A stretch of 64,000 nt of DNA from Holothuria scabra (taxonomy: Eukaryota; Echinodermata; Holothuroidea; Aspidochirotida; Holothuriidae), in the NCBI GenBank assembly GCA_037179385.1, contig CM074195.1, positions 26,372,087-26,436,086 on the forward strand, in the 5' to 3' direction. The position numbers and the translations under genes are program-made. Below are positions 12,449 through 23,790 of this stretch, piece after piece (positions within the stretch are counted from its first letter, which is position 1; the number at the start of each line of letters is the position of its first letter). The notes beneath the pieces were generated by a model. That model was not told the origin of the DNA and searched no databases. It was given only the letters and a program-made list of their open reading frames with translations.

Positions 12449-12993
12449 TGTTGTCACGTTGTGTCGTCAGAGTGTACTTTTCAAAAGGTCAAAGGTTGTT
12501 CAAGGAATCAAACACCCAAATCAAGCGGAAGCATCTACCTAGCTAAGAGTTGCATGAAGTTATCAATGTTGGCCACATTGTTCAAAGTTGTACATTGTGC
12601 AGATGCCAAATGACATTTGAAGTCACAAAGTGTCTGATGGTACATGCATAAGCTTTGATTTTCCATCAGGATTTGATTTTATATGATATTGCCATTAGAA
12701 TCATTTGTTGATGGGTCTGACAAAATGGGCTATGAGTAGCACTTCATACTTGTCAGCAAAATTACTTTTACCAAAACATGGAAGGAAAATTTGTCTCAAG
12801 CTGGGTAATTTTAATTTGCCCTTGCTGTAGCAATTAAAAATCCTGTTAAAGGTGTTACTTGGACTTTTCAGAGTTCATTGGTTCTGTTTCCTTAAAAATG
12901 TTATGCTACAAACGCTCAGGCCAGGGAAATCTGCATGCCAGGGAAATCTCTTGTCACTGAGCTTGGTGCTCTTGTTTAAGCTCCTACTTCTAT

Positions 12994-13547
12994 CAGGCTT
13001 GGGGCTATTACATCTCAATGTTATCAATTTTGATTGAGAATTATTCATATTTTACAATAACTATACAATAACAATACAAAAACAATTTTGATTACGATTA
13101 CAGCTAGAATTGAGTAAATGATTACAATTGTGATTACATTGCAATTTAATCATGGTTGCAATAGTAATTAGATTTTGTTTCCGCATAAGCAACGTAGTAG
13201 GGAAAACAATCCAGTACCCCACAACTTGAGGAAAGGCAGCTACAGACACCACTCTGGATTTAGCCGGGAGGTTTATAAATTGTGGTGTTATACCATATCT
13301 TACTAACTACATTTTTTTTTTTACATTTCTTTTGCACATCTGTAAGTATGCCTCTAGAGAAATAAATTCAACTTCATCCTAATCCTCAATGAAACTGTGA
13401 TTGGGATTACTTTGCCTCTGTAATCAACTATGATTGCAATTACTTTGCAATTGCCACAAAAGTAATCAATTGTGATTACAACTACTTAAAAAAAATGTAA
13501 CCTATTGTAATGGATTATAATCACTCTTAAAATTTACCCCAAACTTG
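12994..13547. mobile_element. hAT-like MITE, second copy of the 8367-8956 family
   Basis: The ends are CAGGCTTGGGG (12994-13004) and CCCCAAACTTG (13537-13547). The flanking octamers are acttctat and atttctat, which match at 7 of 8 positions. The interior again consists of GTAATTGCAATCG-like repeats in both orientations and includes a SINE scrap at about 13160-13215. It lies in the 12.5-kb PARK7 intron. Confidence 0.8.
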
Positions 13548-14559
13548 ATTTCTATCTCTTCATGCCTTCAAACAAAGACATATATCAGGTTGTATCCTTT
13601 GTTCTGAGACATGAAAAAGTGGGCACATGCTGTTAGATGATACCTGCTGCCCTCTATTCCTCTTTGTCTGTCGATCATGCCATATGTAGGTCCAACAGCC
13701 AAGTATCAGAATTACAACACAACTAGGGACTTGTGTTACCCTGGAGGTAGTCATTGAAATTTACATTCATTACCACTTCAGACTGGCATCCCCAGCGACA
13801 GAATTAACTCCCTTAGGGGTGCACTTAAGGGAAGTTGCTACTTTCCTTCCCAGCTGTAAGACTGAGATTTCAAAGCCCCTTGTTTGGGACCCACTTTTAG
13901 CCCCAGGTAGCTAAATACCACCTCTTGTTGGCATTTTTTCTGACATGAAGTAATGGATAAAGATTTCAGCCGTCTGGTGCAGAACCTGTGAGGCAAAACT
14001 CTTGACCTGGTTTTACCCAAATAGCATTAATTCATTGAAAATAGAACTGGCCCATAGTTCCTCTTCTTACTCTGTTGAGGGTTTTCATTTGCAGATTTTC
14101 AGTGTAGTTTGTATAAAAAATTCTGAAGGACATAGTGTTAGGATTCAGCACTCCTGTTCGGTAGCGCTTGGTGTAAGACACTGCATGTATTCTGGTAGAG
14201 TGAAGGCACAGAGAACCTGTACATTGTGAATCTGGATTTTTTTTTTTTCAAATTTTGAAATGGTCACCATGGGAAATTCATGAATACTTTCTGGGCATTT
14301 TTTTTTGTTTATGTGAAAGAAGAAGACACTAATGTTATGGGGTTCAAAATTTCTGTGTGTCTAGTAATACAAAAATGTTCAAGTTTGAACAATGACTGGC
14401 CAGTAAATAATATTCTCCAACATCATCTTTTGGGACTCTGCTGAAAAGGCATTGAGTTAAATCTCTTGTCCTAGGTGCTGTAAGCTTATACCACAAAGAC
14501 AGGACACCTGCACATGAGCATTGACTAATATTCTGGCAACAGGAGACCAGTCTTTTTCA

Positions 14560-14642
14560 TGTAGTTAGTTAGATATGGTCTTATCACTCAGTTTCTAACC
14601 AATTGGTTGAAATCAGGCTGGCCCTCGGACTGATTTTCATGG
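14560..14642 (-). mobile_element. SINE 3' fragment
   Basis: The antisense SINE tail (agttagttagatatgg, then tttctaaccaattggttgaa, then aggctggcc) matches the body of the other SINE copies. The head is not present. Confidence 0.55.
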
Positions 14643-15009
14643 ACAGAGCATGTAACATGTATTTCCTATTTGAAGACTGTCGCCACCAACTGGGACAAAA
14701 AAGGTGCACCAAGATGGCAGCTGTGAAGTTATAAATTGTCTGATTTGACAACGAATTTGTTATATTTTACACAAAAGTTAAATATGAATGGGAAAGAATA
14801 TCATATTCCTGCAATGCTTGAAGTGATTTTGACCCTACCTTGCCATATTTCAAAAATATTTCAACTTTCTTGCAAAATCTGGGAATTGACTTGGGCAAGT
14901 CCAAGCTTTTACACAAACTAATAGCAGAAAGCCATCTTGGTGCTCTTTTTCTCACGCGTACGGTAGCGACAATCTACTGTGCAGTATGCTCTATCCATGA
15001 ATTGGAAGT

Positions 15010-15190
15010 CAGTGGGTTGGCCTCAGTCTTTTCTTACCAGTTTTGACTCACTGACCTGTTTTCCCTACTCCAATGCTCATACTAAGCACCAGGCACAATG
15101 GCATTAAGTTCCATTTTCAAAGTCTTTGGTATGAAATGTCCAAGATTCCAGCTTCAAATTTCCCCACCCTGCAAGTAGGATGCTGTAACC
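15010..15190 (-). mobile_element. SINE fragment
   Basis: Antisense SINE body: 'ccagttttgactcactgacctgttttccctactcc' followed by the antisense of the tRNA-like junction 'agtctttggtatga'. Confidence 0.65.
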
Positions 15191-15747
15191 ACTTAATAAT
15201 TCATGTGGTCACTTTCATGTAAAACAGTGACCAAAGGCTTAACAATGGACCTCATGAATGTATGAATGTACTTATGCCACATTGATATTATTTCAAAGGA
15301 AAGCAATGAACCACATTGCCTCATCTGACATTTCAAGACTTCACCCACATGTGTATTAGACTTGCTGTCATATCTCCTTGGTCAATTTACATCTGATGTT
15401 TATTCATACTTAGTAATAATTTTAAACTTCTATTGGTGTATGTTGGTCATGTGACAGTGCAATATCCTGTGATACATTCATGGGAATGGATGAATGCACT
15501 CATCCTAGGCTTCTTTATTTTACTCAGGGTTGAACCATTTTAATGTGGTTATTTTGCACACAAAAGTTTTATTTCTTGTTTCCTTTTAAATCAAAATATT
15601 TTTGTTGATAAATGAACATAAAGGTAGTTACTTCCATGGTTAAACATCTTTGATTAGAACAGAATAATGCACTCTAGAGGGAGTGGTGCTTTCTCCGGAT
15701 TCTCTCGAGCTGTGCCCTTGTTTATTGCATACATGAACCCTAAAAGA

Positions 15748-16190
15748 CTGCATGGTCAAGTGGTTAGATTTGTTAGTTAAATGGAGTTATACAGCCCAGT
15801 TGCCAACCTATTGGTTCAAACTGAGCTGGCCACAGCCTTTTTTTCCAGTTGTGGCTCACTAGCTTGTTTTCCCTACTCCATTGATAATGTGAAGCATCAC
15901 TCACAACGGCAGTAGGTTCCATTTTTAGAGTCTTTGGTATGACTGAACCCGGGAATCCAACCTGGGCATTTCACAGTGGAGGTCTGGGGTTCAAGTTTGA
16001 CTCCTGGCTGGGTCAAACAGAAGACATAAAAAATTGAACCTTCTTTCAATGTGCTTGGTGTTCAGAGTGAGTAATGTAGTAGGGAGAACAAGCCAGAAGC
16101 CACAAAGGAAAATAGACTGCGATGGGCCCAACTTTAACCAATTGGTTAGAAACCTGACTCATAAAAAACCTCATTTAACAAGTGACTCAC
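15748..16190. mobile_element. Pair of SINEs in opposite orientation
   Basis: A minus-strand SINE (about 15775-15960; antisense 'ccagttgtggctcactagcttgttttccctactcc') abuts a plus-strand SINE (about 15961-16185; 'aggtctggggttcaagtttgactcc' B-box-like, then 'gggagaacaagccagaagccacaa' and 'ccaattggttagaaacc'). Together they form an imperfect inverted repeat able to fold in RNA from the PARK7 intron. Confidence 0.65.
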
Positions 16191-17317
16191 CCTAATAGTA
16201 CATTATTCTTTGCTATGGCATGGTCCAGTACTGTTTCATCTTCAGTTAAAATTAATATATTAACATCAAGAAAAAGTGCCTTTTGATCAGACACATCAGA
16301 GCTAGGCCTTTATTAGCTCAACCCACCAAGTGTGGGTAGAGCTTACGTTATACTGTAGAGGGACAAAATGTCTCTCTCACTGAAAATGTCTGTCTCACTT
16401 TTCAAAAGGTTTCAGCCTCTGTAATTTCCAGTGTATTTTCCAAAAATTTGCTGCACAGGTATTATATTAGGATGGCAACACATTTCCTTTCTAGTTACAT
16501 GATAAACCAAAGAAAAGTGGTTATTTTTGGCCATTTTGTTCATTTTTTGCCACAAGGCAAAAGTATGCATGCAGCAAGTTCCCAGTGGAGGCATTGTTAG
16601 CATACAGACCTATTCTTGAAGCTGCCTGTGTTTGCTGTGTACTTGTACCCACCATGAGTTCCTAGTCAGCTGGTTACTTTGCCTTCAGAATTTTAGGACC
16701 AATTACGAGGGAGCAGCCATTACACAGATCTTTTTCATTGCTCTGTGAGGACTAGGGTTTGGCGGTATACAGGCACTGACATGAATACCGGTACTAGAGG
16801 TACCAGTAATAAAATACCGAATATATTTGGTGTGTATCTGATACTGGTTCTTGAAAAAATACCAGTACTGGAAGAAGTTACCCTGGAAAGGTTGAGATAT
16901 GAAACAGGAGTATTAATTACAATTGTTCATGACTGTAAAGAAATATGGTAAACAAAGTCAAAGCAGAGGTTTCTGCACGGTAATAATGCAATCATACGCC
17001 CAGCTGCATCAAAGTACAGGATAACAGGAGTGCCGTGCACAGTTTAGGTTCCTTCCCACCTGACTTCCTACCCTAGATTTAAACTGGTCACATTTATGAA
17101 ACTATGATACACTATGACTTCAGTCTCTGAATCCTGCCCTCATAGGTAGCATCATATAAGGTGATGAACTAGCATTAGACATTTATCCCTGACACAATTC
17201 AGCTGCTAGGTGAACAGTTTATTAAAATGACAAGGCTGCAGCTCCCTCAGCTAAGCTGCAGCAGTTTGAGGCATACTTTACTTTCCACAACACAATTTAG
17301 CAGACAGGCTTGATCCT

Positions 17318-17665
17318 GCAGTGGTTGGCTCGACTTGAAACAATTGGTTGGAAACTGGGCTGTTAAAGGGCAGGAGCAGTGATCTCAAATTGAAAAAGTG
17401 GTAAAAAAAGTGGTGAAAAAGTAGACTGTGCAGTTTCATGATTGGCTGTTGGGAGTCATGTGACAGTGTTTTTTCTCTCTTCAAATGTGAAATTTACCAG
17501 AAATAACTGCTTGGTTTACCTTGAATATGCAATAGTAAACTCTTAAAATGTAATTAAAGATACTTTGAAGAGAAATAAAATGAAAATTGAGTTATGTTGC
17601 TTTTTCTTCAAAATAAGTTTGGGGGGACTGCTCTTTACCTTTAAACTTCACCTTTAAACTCTATC
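17318..17665 (+). mobile_element. SINE 3' end interrupted by a TTAA MITE
   Basis: The SINE tail 'ggcTCgacttgaaacaattggttggaaactgggct' stops at the left tip of the family B MITE. It resumes after the MITE at 17645 with 'acttcacctttaaactctatctaaccta'. The MITE therefore inserted into an existing SINE. Confidence 0.6.
17363..17644 (+). mobile_element. TTAA-flanked MITE, family B
   Basis: The left end TTAAAGGGCAGGAGCAGT is inversely repeated at the right end as ACTGCTCTTTACCTTTAA (17627-17644), and TTAA sits at both tips. It is about 282 bp. Internal landmarks are 'atgattggctgttgggagtcatgtgacag' and 'agatactttgaagagaaataa'. Other copies are at 29124, 31837, 37390 and 37605. Confidence 0.8.
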
Positions 17666-18067
17666 TAACCTAACCTAATCATGATCCTGCTATTGTAATG
17701 TGTGAAATAAAGTGTGGCCAAGAAAACTGCAGTCTAGCTGAGGTATATGCAGCTACAATTTTGAAATTACCCCTAAAATTGCAGCTGAACCACCACAAAA
17801 TGTTATACTTTATCATCCATTAAAGGACAAAAGCAGTCATCCATAACTAATTATAACATAACAGCTTTTCTTCTCATGTTTTCGAAGTATCTTTCATGAT
17901 ATTTTATGACATTTACATGTCCCACTTTCAGGGTAATCCAAGTGTTTTACTCATATGTTTCACAATGGAGTCAGAGCAGTATCACCACATGATTATCAAG
18001 AGCCAGTCATGAAATACGGTGGATTTCTACACAAATCCAAACAGGGATGGCTGCATTTTATGTTTCA

Positions 18068-18230
18068 ATAGACCTATTTCCAAATAGCAATTACAAAGGA
18101 TTGTGGGATAGAGTTTTGGTGTTTGTCAAGTTGTCAGTGGCATTTTACTGTGGTGAAAACTGACGTGCACCCAAAACTCTATCCCACAGACCCACAATTC
18201 ATTGTAATTGCTATTTGGAAATAGGTCTAT
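18068..18230. mobile_element. Foldback MITE (~160 bp)
   Basis: The arm starting ATAGACCTATTTCCAAATAG (18068) is reverse-complemented at the right tip, ending 18230. Pairing extends inward through 'caattacaa', 'attgtgggatagagtttt' with small interruptions. It lies about 105 bp upstream of the next PARK7 exon. Confidence 0.8.
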
Positions 18231-18335
18231 AGATGAACTATTAGTATTTGTAGTCAAACGAAAGAGAATGATATCAAAATTTAGGTCAAGTGTTATGTCA
18301 TATAGAGAGTATTTTATTGTATTTTTATTTCTCAG

Positions 18336-18422
18336 CTCCCATGGCACTGCTGACCCATGGAATTGGAAGAGGCCAGAAATTGACATCCCATCCTTCTATT
18401 AAAGAGATGTTGGTTCAAAGTG
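18336..18422 (+). CDS. park7: PARK7/DJ-1 coding exon (APMALLTHGIG segment)
   Basis: This 87-nt exon lies between acceptor CTCAG and donor GTGAGA. It takes over with CT (completing Ala), then encodes PMALLTHGIGRGQKL, TSHPSIKEM and LVQS, and ends with G of a split Glu codon. It aligns without gaps with human [25 protein letters not shown]. The histidine in TSHP (codon CAT at 18389-18391) corresponds to human His126 near the active site. The flanking introns are 12.5 kb and 4.5 kb; a minus-strand ORF across this exon is only its shadow. Confidence 0.92.
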
Positions 18423-20322
18423 GTGAGAGAATAAAATCTATGGATACTTTAAATGACATTTATGTAATATTATTTAATGAACTTTGGTATCATATCATAC
18501 ATATGAAAATTAAATATCCACAGAAGTTGCAGTACTTACTTATACTGTACCAATTGGTTCCTTTCATGCACGATGCCCTACCTTTGGTGTTTTAAAGGGG
18601 AGCTCCTTGCCAAAGGTTCAGTTCACCCTTCCCAAGTCATTATTGCCCCCTGTAGGCTGGGGATTGTAGAATATGCCCACTGTATATCCTGCCTGTGGTA
18701 AGAGGTAACTAAAGGGAAATCAAATTTGAACTTGAACCATACTTGAGAATAACTTTGAACTTTTTGTTGAGTTGACTGACAATATAATACACATTCGTGT
18801 TGGTGTGTTGTCAAATCTCATCTCACTAAATAACCCAAGCTGCTATTCTCATTTGTACTTTTGTTTTGAAGATAATAGCCACTCATATAGTTTATACATT
18901 CCCTCTTCCAACATTTTATTTCTAGGGGTACATGCACGATATTACCATATTCTAAGGGCAAATAACTAGTTATTATCCATAATTTCTTTAGGCCCAGGGT
19001 TTATACAAATGTTCCTTAACTTAGCAGAAAAACGAAGACATTGCTAAGTTGATTGCTCATGCTTCATGTTGATAAATACTGTATACAGATACCGTTTATT
19101 TGACAGAATAGTTGGTTAAAATATTCGCCATGTAGTTAGATGAGTTTTAACAACTTACCAGCACTGATGTGTTAAAAAGTTTTAACTTTAAAAAGAAAAA
19201 GATATAAGGTACAAGTTCAAGTTCTATTGCAAATATGGTTCAATTATGGTTCAAGTTTTTCCCTTAAGTGACCTCTTTTGACAGGTGTATTGTACAACAC
19301 CCCCGGCCCATAGGGGGTGTTTCCTCAATAAAATAATGCACAGGTATGGCAGACTTCCTATACATATGTACAGAGAGTCATGGGACAACTTAGCCGCAGA
19401 GGTGGGAATAAATTATAGTTTACCAAAATGGCCACTGTCCTTTTGTCATTTTGTGAAATTTGACAATGAATCTGCAAGATACAATATAAAATACAAAGTT
19501 TTATCAATGAAAAAGCAAAATTATTATACCCCTCAGATATCCTTTGTTCAATTTAATTGACCCGAAACTGCATTTTGGGGGGAAAATATAAGTAACTGTG
19601 ATATAAATAAGTTTCTCACGACATTGGTCAACATTTAACCACTCAAGCTAGTTAAAGACTAGAAAGTACTAGACATAGGCCTGTCACAGATGTATAGCAG
19701 GTTACAGTATGTGGTTACATTTGTGTGGACGCAGCTGGCAGCTATATTAGTTTATTAGCATTTAAAACTTTTTTGCAGAATGCTCTGTTAAAGACTGCAG
19801 AAATGGGGTGGGGGGAGGGGAGGCTTTTGCTGTGAGCTGAGCATGGACTGGAAACCTGGAATTTTATTTACTTGAACATAGTGGACTGCTATGATGATTA
19901 GCCTCCGGACCTCAGAATTGGCTCTGCAGTCGCTGTCTGTCCATATATTATTAGACATTTGTGATTGCTAAGTAAGCAGGTATTGTACAAATGGAAAAAT
20001 GTTGATGTGCCAGTTAACACAGATTTTGCAATGAAGGGATATAAAACATTTATATGCCTTGTTATTCCACTTCATCTTTTCCCATAGCAACCATAAACCC
20101 TTGGATAAAACTTTAGCATTTAATATGCAAATCAATTTATGAAAAACTTCAAAACATTACAAAAAAGCAAAATTCAAGGGCAGCAAAGTCATCAAGAATG
20201 AAATTGGGAAGAAAGATTGAACCATGGACAGAAATTAGCAAAATTCCAACAAGGACCAAGTACCAAGTTCACAGGGGCATACAAAATGTTGATAAATAAT
20301 TCCCTCCCCCCCCCCCCCCCCC

Positions 20323-20530
20323 AAGTCATTAGGGCATTCAACTTGCAACCAGGATATCTTGAGTTCAACTCCTAATTGGGTTTTACCAGACTTTAAAGAT
20401 GGAATCTACTGCCATTGTTCCTGGTGCCCAGCAGAGCAATGGAAGAGGGAAAACAAGCCAGTGAGCCACAACTGGCCAGCTCAATTTAAACCAGTTGATG
20501 TAGAAGCTAAGCTGTGAAATCTCATCTTAC
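20323..20530 (+). mobile_element. tRNA-derived SINE
   Basis: The tRNA-like head (B-box-like 'gagttcaactcc') is followed by 'ttaccagactttaaagatggaatctactgcc' and 'gaaaacaagccagtgagccacaactgg'. It is preceded by a C-homopolymer tract near 20306-20322. It lies in a PARK7 intron. Confidence 0.75.
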
Positions 20531-20634
20531 CAACATACCCCTTCCTATCTCCCCCCCCCCCTCGTCACAAAACCATGAAATCACTTTATTTATGTGGTAT
20601 GTCAGAAATAAAAATGTTCCATAAAAATAGCGTG

Positions 20635-20951
20635 CCGTATTTACTCTAATAAACACCCCGGGGGCGTGAAATTTTCGTGAAGAAGGGCGTCTATTAGAGT
20701 CAAATTTACCAGCAAGAAAGCTACCACTCCAAGCACGTCAGTTAAGAGGTGAATAATAGGGGTATGTTTCATGTTTATTGACATTAACAAAAAAATTGCA
20801 GAAACATTTTTTGCAACATTATATGGGACTTGATGTGATTTTGTGGCATTAAGGTAGGATTATTCCATTTACACTTTTCTCAGGAATTAACAATTTCACC
20901 ACATTTAATGTGACAAAAAAAGCCAGGGGGCGTTTAACAGAGTAAATACGG
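20635..20951. mobile_element. MITE with CCGTATTTACTCT inverted ends
   Basis: The left CCGTATTTACTCTaataaacaccccggggg is mirrored by 'gggggcgtttaacAGAGTAAATACGG' at the right, ending 20951. Near-identical terminal motifs are common in marine invertebrate genomes (recollection). No coding sequence is inside. Confidence 0.75.
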
Positions 20952-22912
20952 TATCAATTACAAGTTCTGTAATTGGAAGACCTTTAGGATAATTTTACTA
21001 GCTTTTCCCCCTGTGAAAAGTACTGTATTAAATAGTACCACAGAAACAGCTTATTTATCCCTGACCAATCACAGAGCAGCTTAGAGGCACAAAACTGAAA
21101 CTATGTGATGGAAACCAAGAAATACAAGACAGGAAGAGGCACAAAAATGAAGGATTGTTTCTGATGTTGTAGATATTTCCTTGGTTTTGCACATCAATCA
21201 TTAGCTATGTCTATATTCTAATCATTTTTTCTTTCCATAAATCTTTACCTGGGGTAAGAATTTGAAATTTTTTGAATTTACCTCTGATTCATAATTTTGA
21301 CTTTGAGCAGTTACCTTGTACTGCCCTCAGTTATCTTCCCCTTTCTGGCCCCTTCCTGTATTAGTTACAAAGTCTTAGCCAAGCATGCTGCAAGGCATTA
21401 TGGGTAAGCTGTCTTTATTGAGAGGCAGAAGGGTGGGAGAGATGAGACAATGCCCTGGGGTTACGTAGGTTTGGGGCTCCTATGGCATGTGTTTATTGAA
21501 TCAGGCTGGTGGCAGTGCCAGCTGTGTGTCTCCAGCCGTGGCAAATGTATGAGGTGCAGTCAGAGACATGAAGGTTACTCTCATGTTCTGGAAATAAGAA
21601 TTAATGATAGAAAATTACTAGCCTCGTTCCAAATTATTGTCTTGTAAATCATGTATGTATCAGCTTGAAATTGAATCTGAACCATTCATAAAAGGACTTT
21701 CCTGAGATACAAGGTGTTCAAAACATTAGCTGATGAGATAGTGAGGATTACTGGTATGTGTTTTAGGTAAGATTGTGATACAGAATAGGGTGAATATTTG
21801 AGTCAAAGCTCACAAAGTCATAAGAAATGAAAAGACCATGTAATGAGAGGACTTGAATTTTCATTTTGTAACATGATCTGTTAAAAGTTGAAGTAATTAC
21901 GGTGTGTTGACCAGTGAATGAAAAAAGCCTTGTGGCAGTTGTCGATACTCAATGACCATTTTAAAACCTATTCAAAGGCCTCTCTGGTATACATGAAACT
22001 AAATACACTAGCCAGATTTGAATGGCTTCTTCTGTAACTGCCAGAAAGTCTTTGGATCAGATTAGCAGAGAAATGATTTTGAAGCATAGTACATTCAGGT
22101 ATAAATTGAAAATGGCAGATGGAATTTTTTTTTTGTCTTTGTCAACTCTCTCTCTTAATATCCCCTCAATGAAGTCTGCAAATTCTATGTGGACAGGATA
22201 TTTTGTATCTCAATACAACAACTGTGGGAATGCTTTTTGTCATTATCCTCATCAATGCTTTATCAATGCTTTAATGCATTTATCAATTGTAATGTGCATC
22301 CTCTGACCCCTTGAGCAAGATTATGTTCCATGTTTGTTAGGGGCACCAAACATTTTTGTCCTTTGATAACACTTTGTCATCCTTTGTCATGCAGATGATT
22401 CAATATTTCATGTAACTCGATGCATGTTTCATACAGAATATAATACACCTGTGTTATACCTATAAGGTTTCTTTGACCCAGCATCTGAAGAACCATGACA
22501 AACCCTGCATCACAACTGGAATGCCAATTAGACTTACTTCTGTCTTGGGGTCCAATGCTGCATCCTCCATGGATGAGAATATTATTATCAGCTTAAACCA
22601 TGAATTTTTGCATCATGAGATCTTTCTACAGTATCAAGAATTATAATCATCATTTTTCTTTATGTTAGTTTCATTTTCAGTATTTGTTTGTTACAAACCT
22701 ACTTGCATAATTTCATTGATTTCAGAAGGTTTTTGGCAGGTCAGTGAGATGAGTTGCATTTTCCATGAAGAAATGATATTCTTTATATATACATAATTGA
22801 GCATTTTGTGACGTATTATTTTCTTATTTTGGTGTTTGTAAATTCTTCCTAATCAGTCTAATCCATTTTGACCTTTTCAAGAATTTAAGGATTGATGTCT
22901 TCTCTTTTCCAG

Positions 22913-23073
22913 AGCACTACACATACTCTGAGGATAGAGTTGTTGTCGACGGGAAACTCATCACAAGTCGTGGTCCTGGAACAGCTTTTGAATTTGCTTT
23001 AGCTTTAGTGGAGGCTCTGAAGGGGAAAGATGTCGTCGCCAAAATTGTGCCACCGATGCTCTTGAAATTATAA
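22913..23073 (+). CDS. park7: PARK7/DJ-1 terminal coding exon
   Basis: This is the last coding exon, 161 nt including the TAA stop (23071-23073), after acceptor CCAG. AG completes a Glu codon, followed by [20 protein letters not shown], then [23 protein letters not shown] and a C terminus ending LLKL. Human DJ-1 has [35 protein letters not shown] and ...LVLKD over the same length. The C-terminal helix that caps the human homodimer is therefore retained. This is the most strongly conserved exon in the window and fixes the identity and strand of the gene. Confidence 0.95.
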
Positions 23074-23098
23074 CTGATTGTGAGTTTGCTTTTTTTGA

Positions 23099-23104
23099 AA
23101 TAAA
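23099..23104 (+). promoter_or_regulatory. Candidate polyadenylation signal of PARK7
   Basis: AATAAA lies 26 nt after the stop codon, within 'ttttttgAAATAAAactc'. Its use would give a very short 3' UTR. A further AATAAA near 24161 would give a long one that includes a family A MITE. Confidence 0.4.
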
Positions 23105-23215
23105 ACTCTTAGCATATCTGAACATGTGGATTGTTGCATGACTTGCCTTAAAAAAAGAACAGAAGAAAAGTATTGGGAGAATACATAACTTTCTTTTGTT
23201 TTACAGTATCTTCCT

Positions 23216-23521
23216 TTAAAGGACTAATCCTCTTACCCAAAATTGTCCCAATTCTCATGGCCTTGTTAATACTTGAGCCCCTCTCTTAACTGTCTAAAAT
23301 TCATGCTCATCCAGACACAATCTCAGTTTATTTCTTCAGGGTAAGTATACAAGCTGCTGATGTGTAATCAAAAAATTATCAGTACAGAGCCTGTTGTGTA
23401 ATATGAGCTTCGGTGCTCTGCTATTTTTGAATTTGCTGTCAATCAAAGAGCTGTACCAATTGAAAATTTCTCTGGACTACTACAAAAATTGTAGTTTGGG
23501 GTGAGAGGATTATCAGTTTAA
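23216..23521 (-). mobile_element. TTAA-flanked MITE, family A
   Basis: It starts TTAAAGGACTAATCCTCTTACCC and ends GGGGTGAGAGGATTATCAGTTTAA, so the terminal CTAATCCTCT(C/T)ACCC repeats are inverted, with TTAA at both tips. It is about 306 bp. Internal landmarks (plus-sense) are 'caattggtacagctctttgattg' and 'aataaactgagattgtgtctgga'. It lies just downstream of PARK7 and would fall inside a long 3' UTR. Confidence 0.8.
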
Positions 23522-23569
23522 ATTTAAAGTCAATCCATACTTCTTATCCCCAAACAAGACTTTTTTCAA

Positions 23570-23790
23570 AAGTCCCCCCACTGTCTGGCAAAGAGCCACG
23601 GGCGAAAATCCAAACAATACTCCCGAAGGAGTTCTGCTCCCAAAAGGAGCTACATCCCCAGGGACAACTCAACTCGCATGACCAACTGAACGACCTGACG
23701 TGCAGCGTGTCGTTCTAGACTGGCTGAATAGAACGGCCTCCACCAGCTATCTGGGGCAAAGAACATCCTTTACATTTTTGTGATAGTGAT
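23570..23790. other. GC-richer stretch of unknown nature
   Basis: This stretch, directly after the family A MITE, has a higher G+C and CpG content than its surroundings ('ccacgggcgaaaatcc', 'gacgtgcagcgtgtcgttc'). No ORF, tRNA fold or inverted ends could be recognised. It may be an old repeat or a regulatory segment. Confidence 0.3.

Larger units (their letters stand above)
9900..12640 (+). repeat. Degenerate ~150-bp tandem repeat bearing DR1-like motifs (interrupted)
   Basis: AGGTCAAAGGTC(A/G) or close variants recur at 9965-9977, 10116-10128, 10255-10267, 10902-10914 and 12486-12498; half sites occur at 10768 and 10797. Spacing between the first three is 151 and 139 bp, and between the last two about 154 bp once the inserted LINE is subtracted. 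Units also share pieces such as 'gttgtacatttgaagtaggtc' and 'gatgccaaatgacatttgaagt'. The array is split by a MITE (10313-10728) and a LINE (about 11005-12448). AGGTCAnAGGTCA is the direct-repeat-1 consensus for HNF4/RXR-type nuclear receptors; binding here is untested inference. Confidence 0.6.
1..23104 (+). other. park7: PARK7/DJ-1 gene body, 3' portion (5' exons outside the window)
   Basis: This span holds the last four coding exons of a DJ-1 homologue and their introns. They are joined by GT-AG introns of about 2.55, 12.5 and 4.5 kb. The four exons total 378 nt, that is 125 codons plus a stop. Human DJ-1 from its GPYDVVV segment to the C terminus is also 125 residues, so the 3' coding part is complete with no internal gain or loss. 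I found nothing matching the N-terminal DJ-1 segments in 1-3121, so bases 1-3121 are read as part of an upstream intron. DJ-1 is a small cytosolic redox-sensing protein of the DJ-1/PfpI superfamily, linked to oxidative stress response and glyoxalase/deglycase-type activity. The introns are filled with mobile elements. Confidence 0.9.

Noticed and set aside
18126..18386. 86-codon minus-strand frame
   Set aside because: It runs antisense across the PARK7 exon at 18336-18422 and the foldback MITE, so it is a shadow frame.
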